This document shows, one piece after another, positions 22,801 through 33,204 of a stretch of 64,000 nt of DNA (the stretch's first letter is position 1; each line of letters starts with the position of its first letter). The notes under the pieces were generated by a model. The model was not told where the DNA came from, did not search any database, and worked only from the letters and a program-made list of their open reading frames with translations. The position numbers were made by a program, and so were the translations under genes. The DNA is from Halocafeteria seosinensis. Its lineage: Eukaryota > Sar > Bigyra > Bicosoecida. The stretch lies in assembly GCA_001687465.1 (NCBI GenBank), contig LVLI01000127.1:1-64000 (forward strand), given 5' to 3'.

Positions 22801-25371
22801 ATGTGTCGCGTCCTTCACATGCAAAATATGACTGGTATCCATGCGCAGGATCCACCACAGCAAACCTCGTAACGGTTCTGTACAAAGGTTTGGGCAGGAA
22901 TCGATACTTGATCTCCTTTGGAGGGCCGTGTTTGCTCTCACGCGTTCCTTCGGAGATTTCTTCCGTGGGAGGAAGGACGGCGGAGGCTTGCGATTCACCA
23001 AAAATTCTGACTACGCCATCAGCTCCTGCAGTGACGACCACATGATCTTTTGGACAAGACTGTATGCCTACAACTGGTATTCTATTCTGTGCTGAGTTCT
23101 TGTCTCCATGAGGTGGCAACTGGACTACCGCATATCCGGTAATGAGGTTCACCAGAGTTGTGCGTCCGTTATCGCCTCCTACGTATAGCTTCCGCCCGTG
23201 TGAATCTAACCACGTCCTTGTTATTAGTGCATTCCCCAGTAGTTTTCTTAATGTTTTCGTATGTTTACCAGTGATGGCATCGAATACGCGTATGTTTGCT
23301 CCGGCAGCTTGGTAGATTTCGAGCGTAGCTACGCTAAATTGCACATCTGTTGAATCAGTTTCCTCTACAGCGTTTGCAGTTAATTCGAAGCACTTAAACC
23401 GCGGTGCTGCCACTATGAATGAGCATACACCCGAGGACAACATTCCCGATGTGAATGCAGCGGACCCGTGACTTCCAACAAATTCTTGACAGGTTTTCAG
23501 ACTGATACAATCCATTTCTTCGTACCCGTGGGGTACTGCGACGGTTCCTCCTTGCGAAAGCCGTTCTCCCATGGGACCCAGCGGGATTTCTTTAGTTTCT
23601 ACGTCAGTTGAGTCATGGTAGGCTTTCGCCTTCAGCGGTACTCTGTGTAAACTCTTCGTAGTCGCCCAGGCGGCCATGACGGATATTGATGGTATGCTCA
23701 CAAGATCTTTGACCAACCCCTTGCTCAGTGGACTGGTGATCGATGTAGACAGAGTGATTGTTTGCAAGCACCTAGTATTTTCAACCATGAAAGAGCTCCT
23801 GCAGCAATTCCACCATTTGACTACTCCTGTTTCATCAACAGAAAGCGCTTGATTCCTTCCCGGTACACCGCGGATCGTCGTAATGGGAGCCAGATGTCCC
23901 TCTAAGCGAAACATTGGCGAGCCATCGCTGTTCTCTACATCCCAAGCCTGGATCCAATAATCATGACCAGAAGTAAGCAATATCCGCTCCGACGGGATGA
24001 GTATAACGTGTCGGATTGCTTTCTTGTGTTCGACCTTGGACGTAAGCAGTTCCAGTTTGTCGGCCTGATTCCATCTCCAAAGGCAAAGTCTTTTATCCGA
24101 GCTTACAGTTGCAATGATGTCGGGTTGACGTTCGGAGTCTTTCTGTAGCACTCGCTTTGTCGATTCACTTTGATGGAGAACCCACTGGAAGTCTGAAGAG
24201 CTGTCCTTGAGTGTTCCAGCAAGGTGCATCTCGACTAGAGGATGATATGGAGGGACCACGCACACTGAAGATATAATAGAGCTGTGTACAGTGGGGAATA
24301 CCTGTAGAAGCTCTAGCTGAAAACTCCTTGTTTTCCATCTCGAAACTGTTGGGTGAATTTTCCAACGGTGTATGATCGGTTCGACTCCAAGCGATAGCAG
24401 CTCCTGTTTGTAGGTTGACCAGACAATGAGCCTTTGGGGAGTCGCCGCGTGATGCCATCCAAGCATCCTCGGTTTTGTGCCTTGTAAGTCACTGTTAGTT
24501 AGCTTGTGAACCGATGAACCGCTCTGGTGCACCAGCATGCTGAACATTGAATTAGCAACAGCAGTTGTTGTTGTTGCCTCGCGTTAACAAATAATGCTTC
24601 CACACTTACGTTGGGTCTAAAGTGCTTAATGGGTCAACAACGTTGTTTCCAACCAACTCTCGACGTTGCAATTCAAGTATCCCTAGAGTATCAAAATATC
24701 TGAATTGGGGTTTCAGAGTCGTTGCGTCGTACATGCACAGGCTGAAGTCGTCCATTGTGAACACGAGCAGGTCGTATTCCGATACATAGACGACATCAGA
24801 GAAGTCAACATCTCTGTCCCTTCCAGTGTCACTTGTGCACAGAATGCAGGTAAGAGGGTAACCTTCGTTCAAATTAGGTACGGCCGTGTTGAATATTCTG
24901 GCGTTGTGGGATGAGCGTTCAATAACAACCTGCATCAGCGCGAAAGTGAACGTTTGGTTCTTTAAAGAAGCATATTGTCGACCACCATACCAGCTTGAAA
25001 AGTTCGGGGACATATACCATTTTCTTCACACACAACCTGTGTATGGTATTTGGGGAAAAATCGGGTCTGTGATGAAACGACAAGCGCGCTTGCGGAAGTT
25101 GGTCAGCAGGAATCTCTCCAATCGCGCCGAAGTACACGCTGAGTTCTTCCCATTCCAGCGAGCCGTTCCCGTCAATGTCACAATCTTCGAAGAGGGTAGT
25201 AAGGTCCTTGACTAAGTTAATTGCCTTTTCATCGTCATTGTAGGTCTCAGGAGGCAGCTGTCGCAGCATGATCGAAACAAACTGTTCTAAGGTTACCTCT
25301 CCTCCATATTCGTCAAACCTTGCGTGGAGGGTATCCAAGGTGTCCGAATCCATTGATAAAATGTGATCCAT
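19806..25371 (-). CDS. EF-hand and WD40-repeat protein (WDR49/WDR64/EFCAB8-like), probably ciliary
   Basis: Four exons on the minus strand: 25371-24991, 24929-24610, 24539-22600 and 22537-19806, giving 1790 residues. The N-terminus carries a canonical EF-hand loop (DIDGNGSLEWEE, about residues 65-76). It is followed by many WD40-type repeats, for example SSDKRLCLWRW, TSGHDYWIQAWDV, YVGGDNGRTTLVNL, TAGADGVVRIF, IATGSERGAIKTWS and LVAGDASGYISVHD. After a long low-complexity linker come three further EF-hand loops (DTTGEGTISLKD, DKDGDGELTYDE, DRSNRGCVTYED) in the last 250 or so residues. EF-hands combined with two WD40 propellers is the layout of WDR49, WDR64 and EFCAB8, a group confined to organisms with cilia. 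A calcium-responsive axonemal role is inferred, not shown. Splice choices are fixed by continuity of WD repeats (ALEFMTNYPVLVAGD across the last junction). Confidence 0.85.
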
Positions 25372-26177
25372 CTTGTCAGGCTTGTTTACTTTGGGCTTTG
25401 TTACAGTCGAGATTTCTTACAGACTAACGAGACCCCACAATGCCAACGGCGGCGCAAAGCAGTCTTCATACACCCGCACATGTATGTACCACAAAATCAC
25501 TCGTAATGTCTACACGGTCTAGAGACCACATCGGTTCAAACCTGGGATATATCCTACTGTTATTATAGTGCTATGTTCCACTTTACAAGGAAATTGCACT
25601 ATTTGCCGTGTGAACGTTGCCTCAGTAACTTGAACTAGCCAACTCGCTCGCTGTGCAACGGAATGAGTAATAATGACTACCTATGGGAGACAGTAGCATA
25701 GAATTGCAGATGTGATTGAAATGATCGACATGCGCGGCAAACACAGCGAGCTTCTACATTTAAGCTGCAGTGATCACGGAAACACAGCGGTGACCGCATG
25801 CACCCTGGAAGTTCAGGCTGGAACCCATGGAAAACAGAAATTCCAGACGAAGGATAGACTAGACTACTTGTAGCCTAGTCTGACTAGAAGTTCGTCCTGT
25901 GCATGCTGTATCCCGATGTCAATTCATCCGTAGTGCAATCGCGTTAAAAGGATAATTGAAGAACTTTTTCCCAGTACTCGAACTTCCTGCACGCATGGAC
26001 GATGGTTACTTGGATGCCTTTGAAGTTGAGGAGACTCTTGTTGCTTTCAGGGATCTTAAATTCCACCACATCGCAATACATTGTGTTTGTTCGCGTACAG
26101 CATTTTCTACTCGTTTATCCACAGACGAATAATACGAGGTCTTGTTTTCCTATAAGGTGTAGAACAAGAAGCATTGC
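25372..26177. other. Spacer between divergent genes
   Basis: No gene is seen. It holds an inverted repeat at 25857-25880. Confidence 0.5.
25857..25880. repeat. Near-perfect inverted repeat (hairpin)
   Basis: GACTAGACTAC and GTAGCCTAGTC are separated by 2 nt and pair with one mismatch. Short complementary flanks (ACGAA on the left, TTCGT on the right) extend it further. Confidence 0.6.
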
Positions 26178-26919
26178 ATGAGCGATAGCATGTCAGCTTC
26201 CGAGACGGCTACTTTGCCGTCTTCTCAACAACAGCGTACAGGAGGCTACATGCCCCCTCCACGCCCACGTAGTGGTACACCCAATAAACCTCCTCTGGCA
26301 GGATCGGCAGAGACGGACGAAGCGAACCACAATGTGTCATGGATGCATGATCCCAGGGCATGGGTCTTCTACGCTATGGCTTTAGTGACAGTCCGGATGG
26401 GGATCACTGCTTTACTCTCTCCATGGCTCACTGATGAGGCCCAATGGATCTGTCTTAACGTATTTCATTTCTTTGTAAGTGGATGCTGCTGCTACTATGT
26501 TCGGAATGTGTATTTATGACACTGTGTGATGGTGTAACAGTTATCCTTCATTGGATTGCACTGGGCCCGAGGCACCCCGATATGGGAAGACCAGGGGGAG
26601 TTCGAAGACCTCACCGTATGGGAACAAGTGGATAATGGAATACCGTGGACAACCACCAAGAAGGTCCTCATGATTATTCCGGTAATACTGTACGTTATTT
26701 CGGTATAGCAATGTCCGGCGCCATACTCCCGAGATACTGCGTATTCTTCACAATGCCCCTTCCTCCCTTTGCAGGTTTCTTATAACTTGCCATGCTACAG
26801 ACTACGAGATACAGCCTCTTATCATCAATGGAATACTCAACACTATCCTTGTTGTTGCGAAACTACCTGAAATGCACCGGGTGCGAATCTTTGGAGTAAA
26901 TAGGGCAAAGGTCGATTGA
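26178..26919 (+). CDS. ORMDL: ORMDL family protein (regulator of sphingolipid synthesis)
   Basis: Three exons: 26178-26474, 26541-26689 and 26775-26919, giving 196 residues. ORMDL hallmarks are NVSWMHDPRAWVFYAMAL, the LHWARGTPIWEDQG block, LTVWEQVDNG, and a late FLITCHATDYE transmembrane region. ORMDL proteins sit in the ER membrane with serine palmitoyltransferase and hold it back when ceramide is plentiful. The first 50 residues are a Ser/Pro/Gln-rich extension. The family is about 153 residues in animals, while yeast Orm1/2 also have N-terminal tails, which are phosphorylated there. A second ATG four codons downstream could also be used. Confidence 0.94.
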
Positions 26920-27029
26920 AATGAGCCGCAAGTATCAATATGAGCGAGACAAAAAACAATAGGGCTCACTGCCTAGTGAGAAAATCGAGAGGATTCAACT
27001 GTTAGAATGCAGCGAACTATCGGTGGAAT

Positions 27030-27758
27030 TCATGACGAAGACTTGCCTGACCGGCTCGTGACCCGCTGATTAATGAAATCCACGACAGTTTTCTTAACTT
27101 CCTTCTGCATTTCTTCTGCCATTTCTGAAAGTGATGCCTCATCTATCCCGAGTCTTTCGTACAAACGCTTTCTATTTCTCTCCTTCTGCTCCTTTGTTAA
27201 GCCTGACAATTCTGGTAGCGAAACCACACCCTCAAGCTGCATGGCTCCCTCGGCTTCCAACGATAGAACCGGCAGATGGTGACAGTTCATTTCTGCCATA
27301 ATGCTCATGCAGCTTTCAACGGTGTTGTCTAGCAATACATATGCCGTCTTGTTGACCGGTGTCATAATGTCTTCACATCGAACAAGTCGATGATTGCGTT
27401 CGCGTACCGCAACCTTGACGAGATAATCCGTTTCCGTCAAGATGCCTCTGACGTTATCACCTTTCTGGACGATCACGCACGAGATCCTATGTTCTAGCAT
27501 TTGACGAAGAGCGTCGTATGCTGTATTATCCTCCTGTAATGAAAATATTCGCTGTCGTTCCGGGCGCCGATTCTCCAACACATCTCGAACACGTAATTGT
27601 TCATTCTCCTCCGACGTTCGAACCAACCACGGCCTCAGCTTGTTATACGCTTTGGAGCCCCATAAATAAGCTCGGGGCCCCAAGATACTGAAATTTCGCT
27701 GTGTATGAGCGCTACATGTCCTGAACGACAGCGGGACAAGAACACGTCCTCGAATCAT
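27030..27758 (-). CDS. CBS-domain pair protein, probably mitochondrial
   Basis: A single exon of 242 residues. The start is the first ATG in frame (MIRGRVLVPLSF). The frame is open further upstream but without an ATG. Residues about 50-175 form two CBS motifs (IFSLQEDNTAYDALRQML..GILTETDYL and CEDIMTPVNKTAYVLL..LEGVVSLPEL), which together bind an adenosine nucleotide. The leader is basic with Ser/Thr and few acids, suggesting mitochondrial import (inferred). The C-terminal 60 residues are a charged helix (EEMQKEVKKTV). Stand-alone CBS pairs of this kind occur in plants (CBSX proteins, which activate thioredoxins) and protists. Confidence 0.82.
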   Translation of the reverse strand: MIRGRVLVPLSFRTCSAHTQRNFSILGPRAYLWGSKAYNKLRPWLVRTSEENEQLRVRDVLENRRPERQRIFSLQEDNTAYDALRQMLEHRISCVIVQKGDNVRGILTETDYLVKVAVRERNHRLVRCEDIMTPVNKTAYVLLDNTVESCMSIMAEMNCHHLPVLSLEAEGAMQLEGVVSLPELSGLTKEQKERNRKRLYERLGIDEASLSEMAEEMQKEVKKTVVDFINQRVTSRSGKSSS

Positions 27759-28077
27759 TCTCGCCTTCGTATCATGCTTTCTACGGTAATTGCACCCCCC
27801 TCCTTTATACAAATGATTCAGCCCTTCTCTATCGTTCTATGAATTCGACCCCCTTACGCCCATACGTCAGTAGTGGACGAGATATGGCTTTGACAAGTTG
27901 AGTATTCAAGTGAACGAAAACTTTGCTGTCTCTTTTTGAATTAGGGAGACGATATCCTTTCCTAGAGCTATAATAGGTCATAATACAGATGATTTCACTT
28001 GTTTTGTAGGAAGATGAAACTCTGTTCCGATAGATGGAGCAACTGGGCGTTCGAGTAAAAGGTATAGAGAGGGAATA

Positions 28078-31032
28078 ATGCCGCCATTACGGAAACGCAC
28101 CAAGCGTCCACGATATACAGAGGATGATGATGACGATGACGATGATGACGAGGAGTCCTACGACGATAATGATGATGATGTTGAGGAGGAGGACGAGTCT
28201 GTTGATGTCGATGTGTCGGTCTCTCAGGAATCCAGTGGACGAAAGAGCAGGAAAAAGGGAGGAATTCAAACCACAATTGACTTAGAGGATGATGATGATG
28301 ATGATGATGTAGTGGTTATCGACGAAGAATCCAAGGATTCTGCATCGGCAAAAGAAAGCAAACCTCCGAGGAAACAAGCAACGGCGACCAATGGCTCTGC
28401 CAAAGGTGGGACGAAATCGACCCCGAAGAAGACTCCAAAGAAATCTGGTGGAACGAAGCAATCAAGTGGCAAATCACCCAGCAGTGCTAGCAACCAAAAG
28501 AAGAGTGCAACCAAAAGCCCCAGAACAAAAAAAGCAACGGATCCAACTGAAGATGGTAGCATGGTATTCAAAAGCCCGGCTGAGTTTTTTGCAGAGAATC
28601 AGAATATTGCTGGATTTGACAATGTAAGGCGGAAATTGACTCCACCTCCTCTGTGCTAATTGCGTTTTTTCAGACCTTCTCTCCGCTATTCTCGCAGCCC
28701 GGAAAAGCGTTATACACCACGATACGAGAACTTGTGGAGAACAGTTTGGATGTGAGTACTGTCCGTCGCTGAGAACAGAGGTCAAGGTTTGTAATCTTTT
28801 GTTTCATCCCCAGGCATGCGAAGCAGTCGACCGATTGCCCGAAATTGAGGTAGCAATGTATGTTTTCAAGCCTCCTGGTTGTGTGCTTTAAATGGTTCAG
28901 CAGCGGACTCTGTACTTGTCTTTGTTGCAGTGAAGAATACTCGGCAAGAGAGTTCGAGAAGCTTCAAGGAATTAATGAACACAAATTGAAAGATAAAGCA
29001 CTCTACAAGAATACTGTGCTTGATCGTGCGGAGGTGAGGTTCGCGATAGAATGGAACGAGAGTCTTGTATGAAACCGTGAACGTCTGTATCGTTTTGCGC
29101 ACCCGCAGTCCCTCAAACAGCAGAACGAGGCAAGTAGCGATGATGCCACCCCTGCTGATGGTCCTGAGGACAACGAACTCACGCGCACTAACTCCTCGAA
29201 CACTAAGAAGAAAGACGTCACCCATTCCACCTCAACTATGCAGTTTTATCGCATTACTTGTAAGGACAATGGGGGAGGAATGGCCCACGAAAAAATTCCT
29301 TACATGTTGGGGAGAGTTCTAACCGGAAGCAAATACGGAGTGCAACAAACGAGGGGAAAATTTGGTCTCGGAGCCAAAATGGCCTTGATTTGGTCTAGGA
29401 AAAGTACAGGCCTTCCGATTGAAATATATACCGCTCATGCGGCGTCATCGCAAAGTGCTAAGAAGAAGCCACCAACACAAAGAACGTATTGCAAATTGGA
29501 CATTGACATTTATAAGAACGAACCGAGAGTTTACCAGCATGACCTTCTAGCTAATGATGAAGGGCATGTAGGAACGCAACTGTCCGTGTTCATTGGTGGC
29601 CAGTGGAGGGCTTACAAGAGTAGGGTTATGCAATATTTTCAACAGCTCGCAGTGATTACACCATATGCCAATATCATGTTCAAATTTGCCTCCGATGCGA
29701 ACTCCGGGAAAAATTTTGAATATGTATGGAGACGAAGGTCTACACAGCTTCCTCCTCCAGCTAAGGAGGTCAAGCATCACCCGTCAGCTGTGAACAATTT
29801 ACTTGTTCGTCAAATAATTGACAATGCACGAAAAAAGAGTGGGTCAGACGACTACACGATAGGAGAGGTATTAAGCAAAGAGTTCCAGTGTATTGATAAA
29901 AAACTGGCTGAGCGACTGTTAAAAGAACTCGGAGCTGGGTTTGCCCCGTCAAAACCGGCTAAGTCTCTAACGCAGAACCAGATACACCAGTTAACGACAC
30001 TACTAACCGCAGCGAAGTTTCCTGCTCCTGATGGGAGCTGTCTATCACCTGCTGGTGAATACAACTTACGACTTGGTATCCTGAAAGAACTGCGCCCGGA
30101 GCTGCTGGCGACGTATGCAAGTCCCGTCGCAGTGTTTGAAGGTCATCCATTTATCGTGGAAGCAGGAGTCGCGATAGGTGGCCACGCTGCAAGTGAAGGT
30201 ATAACGGTACATCGTTTTGCGAATCGGATTCCACTTCTGTTTGAAGGTGGAGGGGACGTCGCTACACGAACAGCTATGAAGAGGATCAAGTAAGTGTTCT
30301 TCGTTCAAAAAAAATTCGAATTAGGTGGAAGTGTTTTGTATGGTTGTGTACCTGGTTTTCAGTTGGGGTGCATACAAGATTGACTACAAAAGAGATAAGA
30401 TAGGAGTATTTGTTTCCATAGTGTCAACTAAGATTCCATTCAAAGGGACAGGCAAGGAATACATCGGAGACGATATCATTGAAATTCAGAACTGTGTCAA
30501 GCAGGCAATTCAGGCCTGTTGTTCACAGTTGCGAGCCAAGCTTGCACGACGGCTCGCGGCTAAAGAAAGACAGCAGCGCAAACAAGCACTGGCCAAGTAT
30601 ATCCCCAACGTTGCTAACGCTGTGGTAGGGGTGCTTGGGGAGATTCGGCCAGCTAATCCCGATCCCGCTGGTGACGACGATACACGGGCAGCATTGGTCC
30701 CGCGTTGCTCAGAGGAAGAAAGGCAACGTATCGTTCGAGACTACAAGGATGGAAAACTATCTCGTGACGCATTGGTTACCCGCCTGAAAGAGGCGATCGC
30801 CAGAGCCGACCATTTTGCCATGCTGGATCATGTTAGTACTTTTGATGAAGAAAATGCCGGGAAAAAGTCCATGAAGCAGGCTGAGTCGGCAGGTTCCAAA
30901 AAGCGAACGGCTTTATATATACAACCTCGAAGAGTAACAGATGTGGCTAATTACACTCAAATAGATGCTCCTAACTTATCTATAGCGATACCTCCGCAGT
31001 TTATTGGAAGAGAAGAGGAGCAACAAGAGTAA
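28078..31032 (+). CDS. TOP6B: DNA topoisomerase VI subunit B (GHKL ATPase)
   Basis: Six exons: 28078-28623, 28674-28751, 28814-28857, 28931-29033, 29109-30289 and 30363-31032, giving 873 residues. The GHKL ATPase motifs are complete: RELVENSLDACE (N205, D208), KDNGGGM (D310) and RGKFGLGAKMA. The start of the catalytic region, SPAEFFAENQNIAGFD, is typical of archaeal and plant Top6B. ATP-driven dimerisation of B closes the gate while subunit A (Spo11-like) cuts both strands. In plants this enzyme supports endoreduplication. Here a disordered N-terminal tail of about 165 residues is added, with long Asp/Glu runs (GAT/GAC codon repeats at about 28120-28200 and 28286-28307) and then a Lys/Ser/Thr-rich part. 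Conserved helix-2-turn-helix and transducer regions follow. Meiotic MTOPVIBL proteins are far more diverged, so this is the enzymatic subunit. Confidence 0.93.
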
Positions 31033-31127
31033 CTACGCTTTGGAAATGAAATAACAAAAGCAGCAGTATCAGTCAGTTCCATCCTTGTCTATTGCATTGC
31101 AATACATCGTATCTGGCACACAGTTAA

Positions 31128-32450
31128 TTATATGCTACCGAAAGCTCTGCATACTGGGCATCTACCGTATACTGCCGGATTCACCGAATGATCATAGATC
31201 CTATTTCGGCAGCGGCTACACAGAACTGGGTTGTGACAACTCGCACATTGATACTCTGCTAAGCTCTCGTAACAAATGCAGCATTCTTCCTCAGTGGTAC
31301 TGGTGACCCTACGGTCCGCATCGGCGGATCCCATCCGCCGTTGTTGACCTCTTGGCGATCTGGCAACATCGCTACGGTTCCATTCGATGCGATTTAAAGC
31401 CGCGATACCGCTGGCCTCGCGATGCCCACGGTTAATGTCCCTTGGTGGATGTAGATAAAAGAAGTACTGAAGTTGCGAAGCGAGTCGACGATCCCCTTCA
31501 CTACGAGCGGAAGGCCTGTTTACTTGAGACGCTGTCCTTTGACGCGAGTTATTCGACCCATGCGAACTCTGGGAGACTCTGCATGGCGAGTTCGAACATT
31601 TCGCCAGAAGGCATACTACGGCCACGAAATCGGTCCCAACAAGAGTAGGTATTATATACTTAATGAGAAGCCAAAACGCCTGCCACTGCCTATACAGTCG
31701 AGTTCCTCCGCATCCTTTCTCGTTGACCTGAATGTCAGCACTGCAAACCCCGTACTGCATTCCGAGTTGACACATCTCCTCTGTCCATTCTATTGGACAA
31801 TAAATCCTTAATTTCTGAACCGCCATCAGGCTTACTACTCTTTGGTCCTCTCCTAGCACCGACAAAAACAGATCACGGCTCGAATCATTCAAACTCTCGG
31901 GTGGGTGGTTCGTCAGAGCAAAGGTAGGTTCTGTCCCGTTGAAGAAAACTGGACCGTATTTTGGGTCGCCCGGCTTTGCTAGAAGCATATCTGCTCTTGA
32001 CCCTTGTTGAACAGGGCCATACGCCATTTGGAAACAAATTCCTGCGAATAGAACTGGATAGACCACTGCAAGGCACTTGGGCACTTTGTCGTCGCTGTAG
32101 AGGGTGGGCCGGAGGGAATTGGCGTCTTTGTAACTCGAGATGCTATATCCCCACGAAGGACACGTGAAAACAAACCCGAGGAACAAGACTAAGAGAAACC
32201 TATCGGAGTACTCTTTGTCCCTATGAGACTCTAATCCCAGCGCATCATAGCGCTCTCCCCGACAATCCCAGTACACGAAAAAGTTGTTTCGACAATTTAC
32301 GTCCTGTTGCCCCATGGGATCCACCGGGTCCTTGGAGGCATCAGCGACGGTGCCGTATAGAAAATGCGCTGTCAAGCATAAAATGAAAAACGACACGGTG
32401 AAGCAGAAATACTGTAGAATAAGCACTTTCTGCTTCCGCGTCCGGTCCAT
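31128..32450 (-). CDS. Membrane protein with C-terminal RING-like finger
   Basis: A single exon of 440 residues. Four hydrophobic segments are visible: about residues 10-32 (ILQYFCFTVSFFILCL), 86-105 (FLLVLFLGFVFTC), 128-148 (CLAVVYPVLFAGICF) and 262-285 (KYIIPTLVGTDFVAVVCLL). A loop between the last two contains N-glycosylation sequons (NGT, NDS). A basic linker follows, and the protein ends in C-x2-C-x8-C-x2-C-x5-C-x2-C-x16-C-x2-C (residues about 390-435), a RING-like zinc site. Such proteins are usually membrane-bound E3 ubiquitin ligases, so that role is inferred. The substrate is unknown. The start ATGGACCGGACG is the first Met and leads directly into the first membrane segment. Confidence 0.72.
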   Translation of the reverse strand: MDRTRKQKVLILQYFCFTVSFFILCLTAHFLYGTVADASKDPVDPMGQQDVNCRNNFFVYWDCRGERYDALGLESHRDKEYSDRFLLVLFLGFVFTCPSWGYSISSYKDANSLRPTLYSDDKVPKCLAVVYPVLFAGICFQMAYGPVQQGSRADMLLAKPGDPKYGPVFFNGTEPTFALTNHPPESLNDSSRDLFLSVLGEDQRVVSLMAVQKLRIYCPIEWTEEMCQLGMQYGVCSADIQVNEKGCGGTRLYRQWQAFWLLIKYIIPTLVGTDFVAVVCLLAKCSNSPCRVSQSSHGSNNSRQRTASQVNRPSARSEGDRRLASQLQYFFYLHPPRDINRGHREASGIAALNRIEWNRSDVARSPRGQQRRMGSADADRRVTSTTEEECCICYESLAEYQCASCHNPVLCSRCRNRIYDHSVNPAVYGRCPVCRAFGSI

Positions 32451-33204
32451 TGCACATGTTTGCCACTCATTGATGACTCAACAAGAAACCTCCACCCCCG
32501 AAAAAAAGATGCCCACTACCAGACAAGATCAGTACAGCTACAGAAAGAACCATATTATCGAGCTATACGCCCTGGTATGCGAGAAATGACGTCATAAAAG
32601 TTGATAAAACCGCGCAAGTTGAAGTTGAAGTTGAACTTCACAAACGATTCAAATGCAAAATGCACAACCATTGCATTGGATTCGGCGCTTACACATGACA
32701 TGGACGTCATGGCGGTTTTNTTGCAGATGATTGAATGAATTGACGAATCCAACAATTTTCGCGCTGGGGGCGGGAAGGCAGTTGAAATACTGTTTCAATA
32801 ACAACAGCAACGTCCCCATGCCTCTTTCATCGGTCCAGTGAATCGCAATACCTCAACAAACTTTCTCAAGGTAGCCACCAACTGCCGAGTTTCATCTTCT
32901 TGTTCTCACCATACGAACGCTGTATGCAATTGCATGCACGCAAGACTTCCCCGAGTCTTCCGATTCGTTCCGAACAGAAGAGTGAAATAAATGTTTGCTG
33001 CTTTCCTAGGATTTCACAGGGGAGCTTCTGACTGTCCCGGTGGTCTTGGAGTGCCCTTGTGGTAGCCCTTGGATCGGTCCCTAGTCATCTTTGTCATTTT
33101 CTGCCTCGTCCTAAGCCGTATAATGAGCCATAGGAGGTTCATAGGATATACATATTGATATTGAGTGTTAGTAGAATCCATTTTTTCCATTTCAGTACCG
33201 CGGA
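32451..33204. other. Spacer between divergent genes, with one undetermined base
   Basis: No gene is seen. Position 32719 is N. A GAAGTT direct repeat lies at 32616-32636 and runs into GAACTTC, so it can also fold back on itself. Confidence 0.5.
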
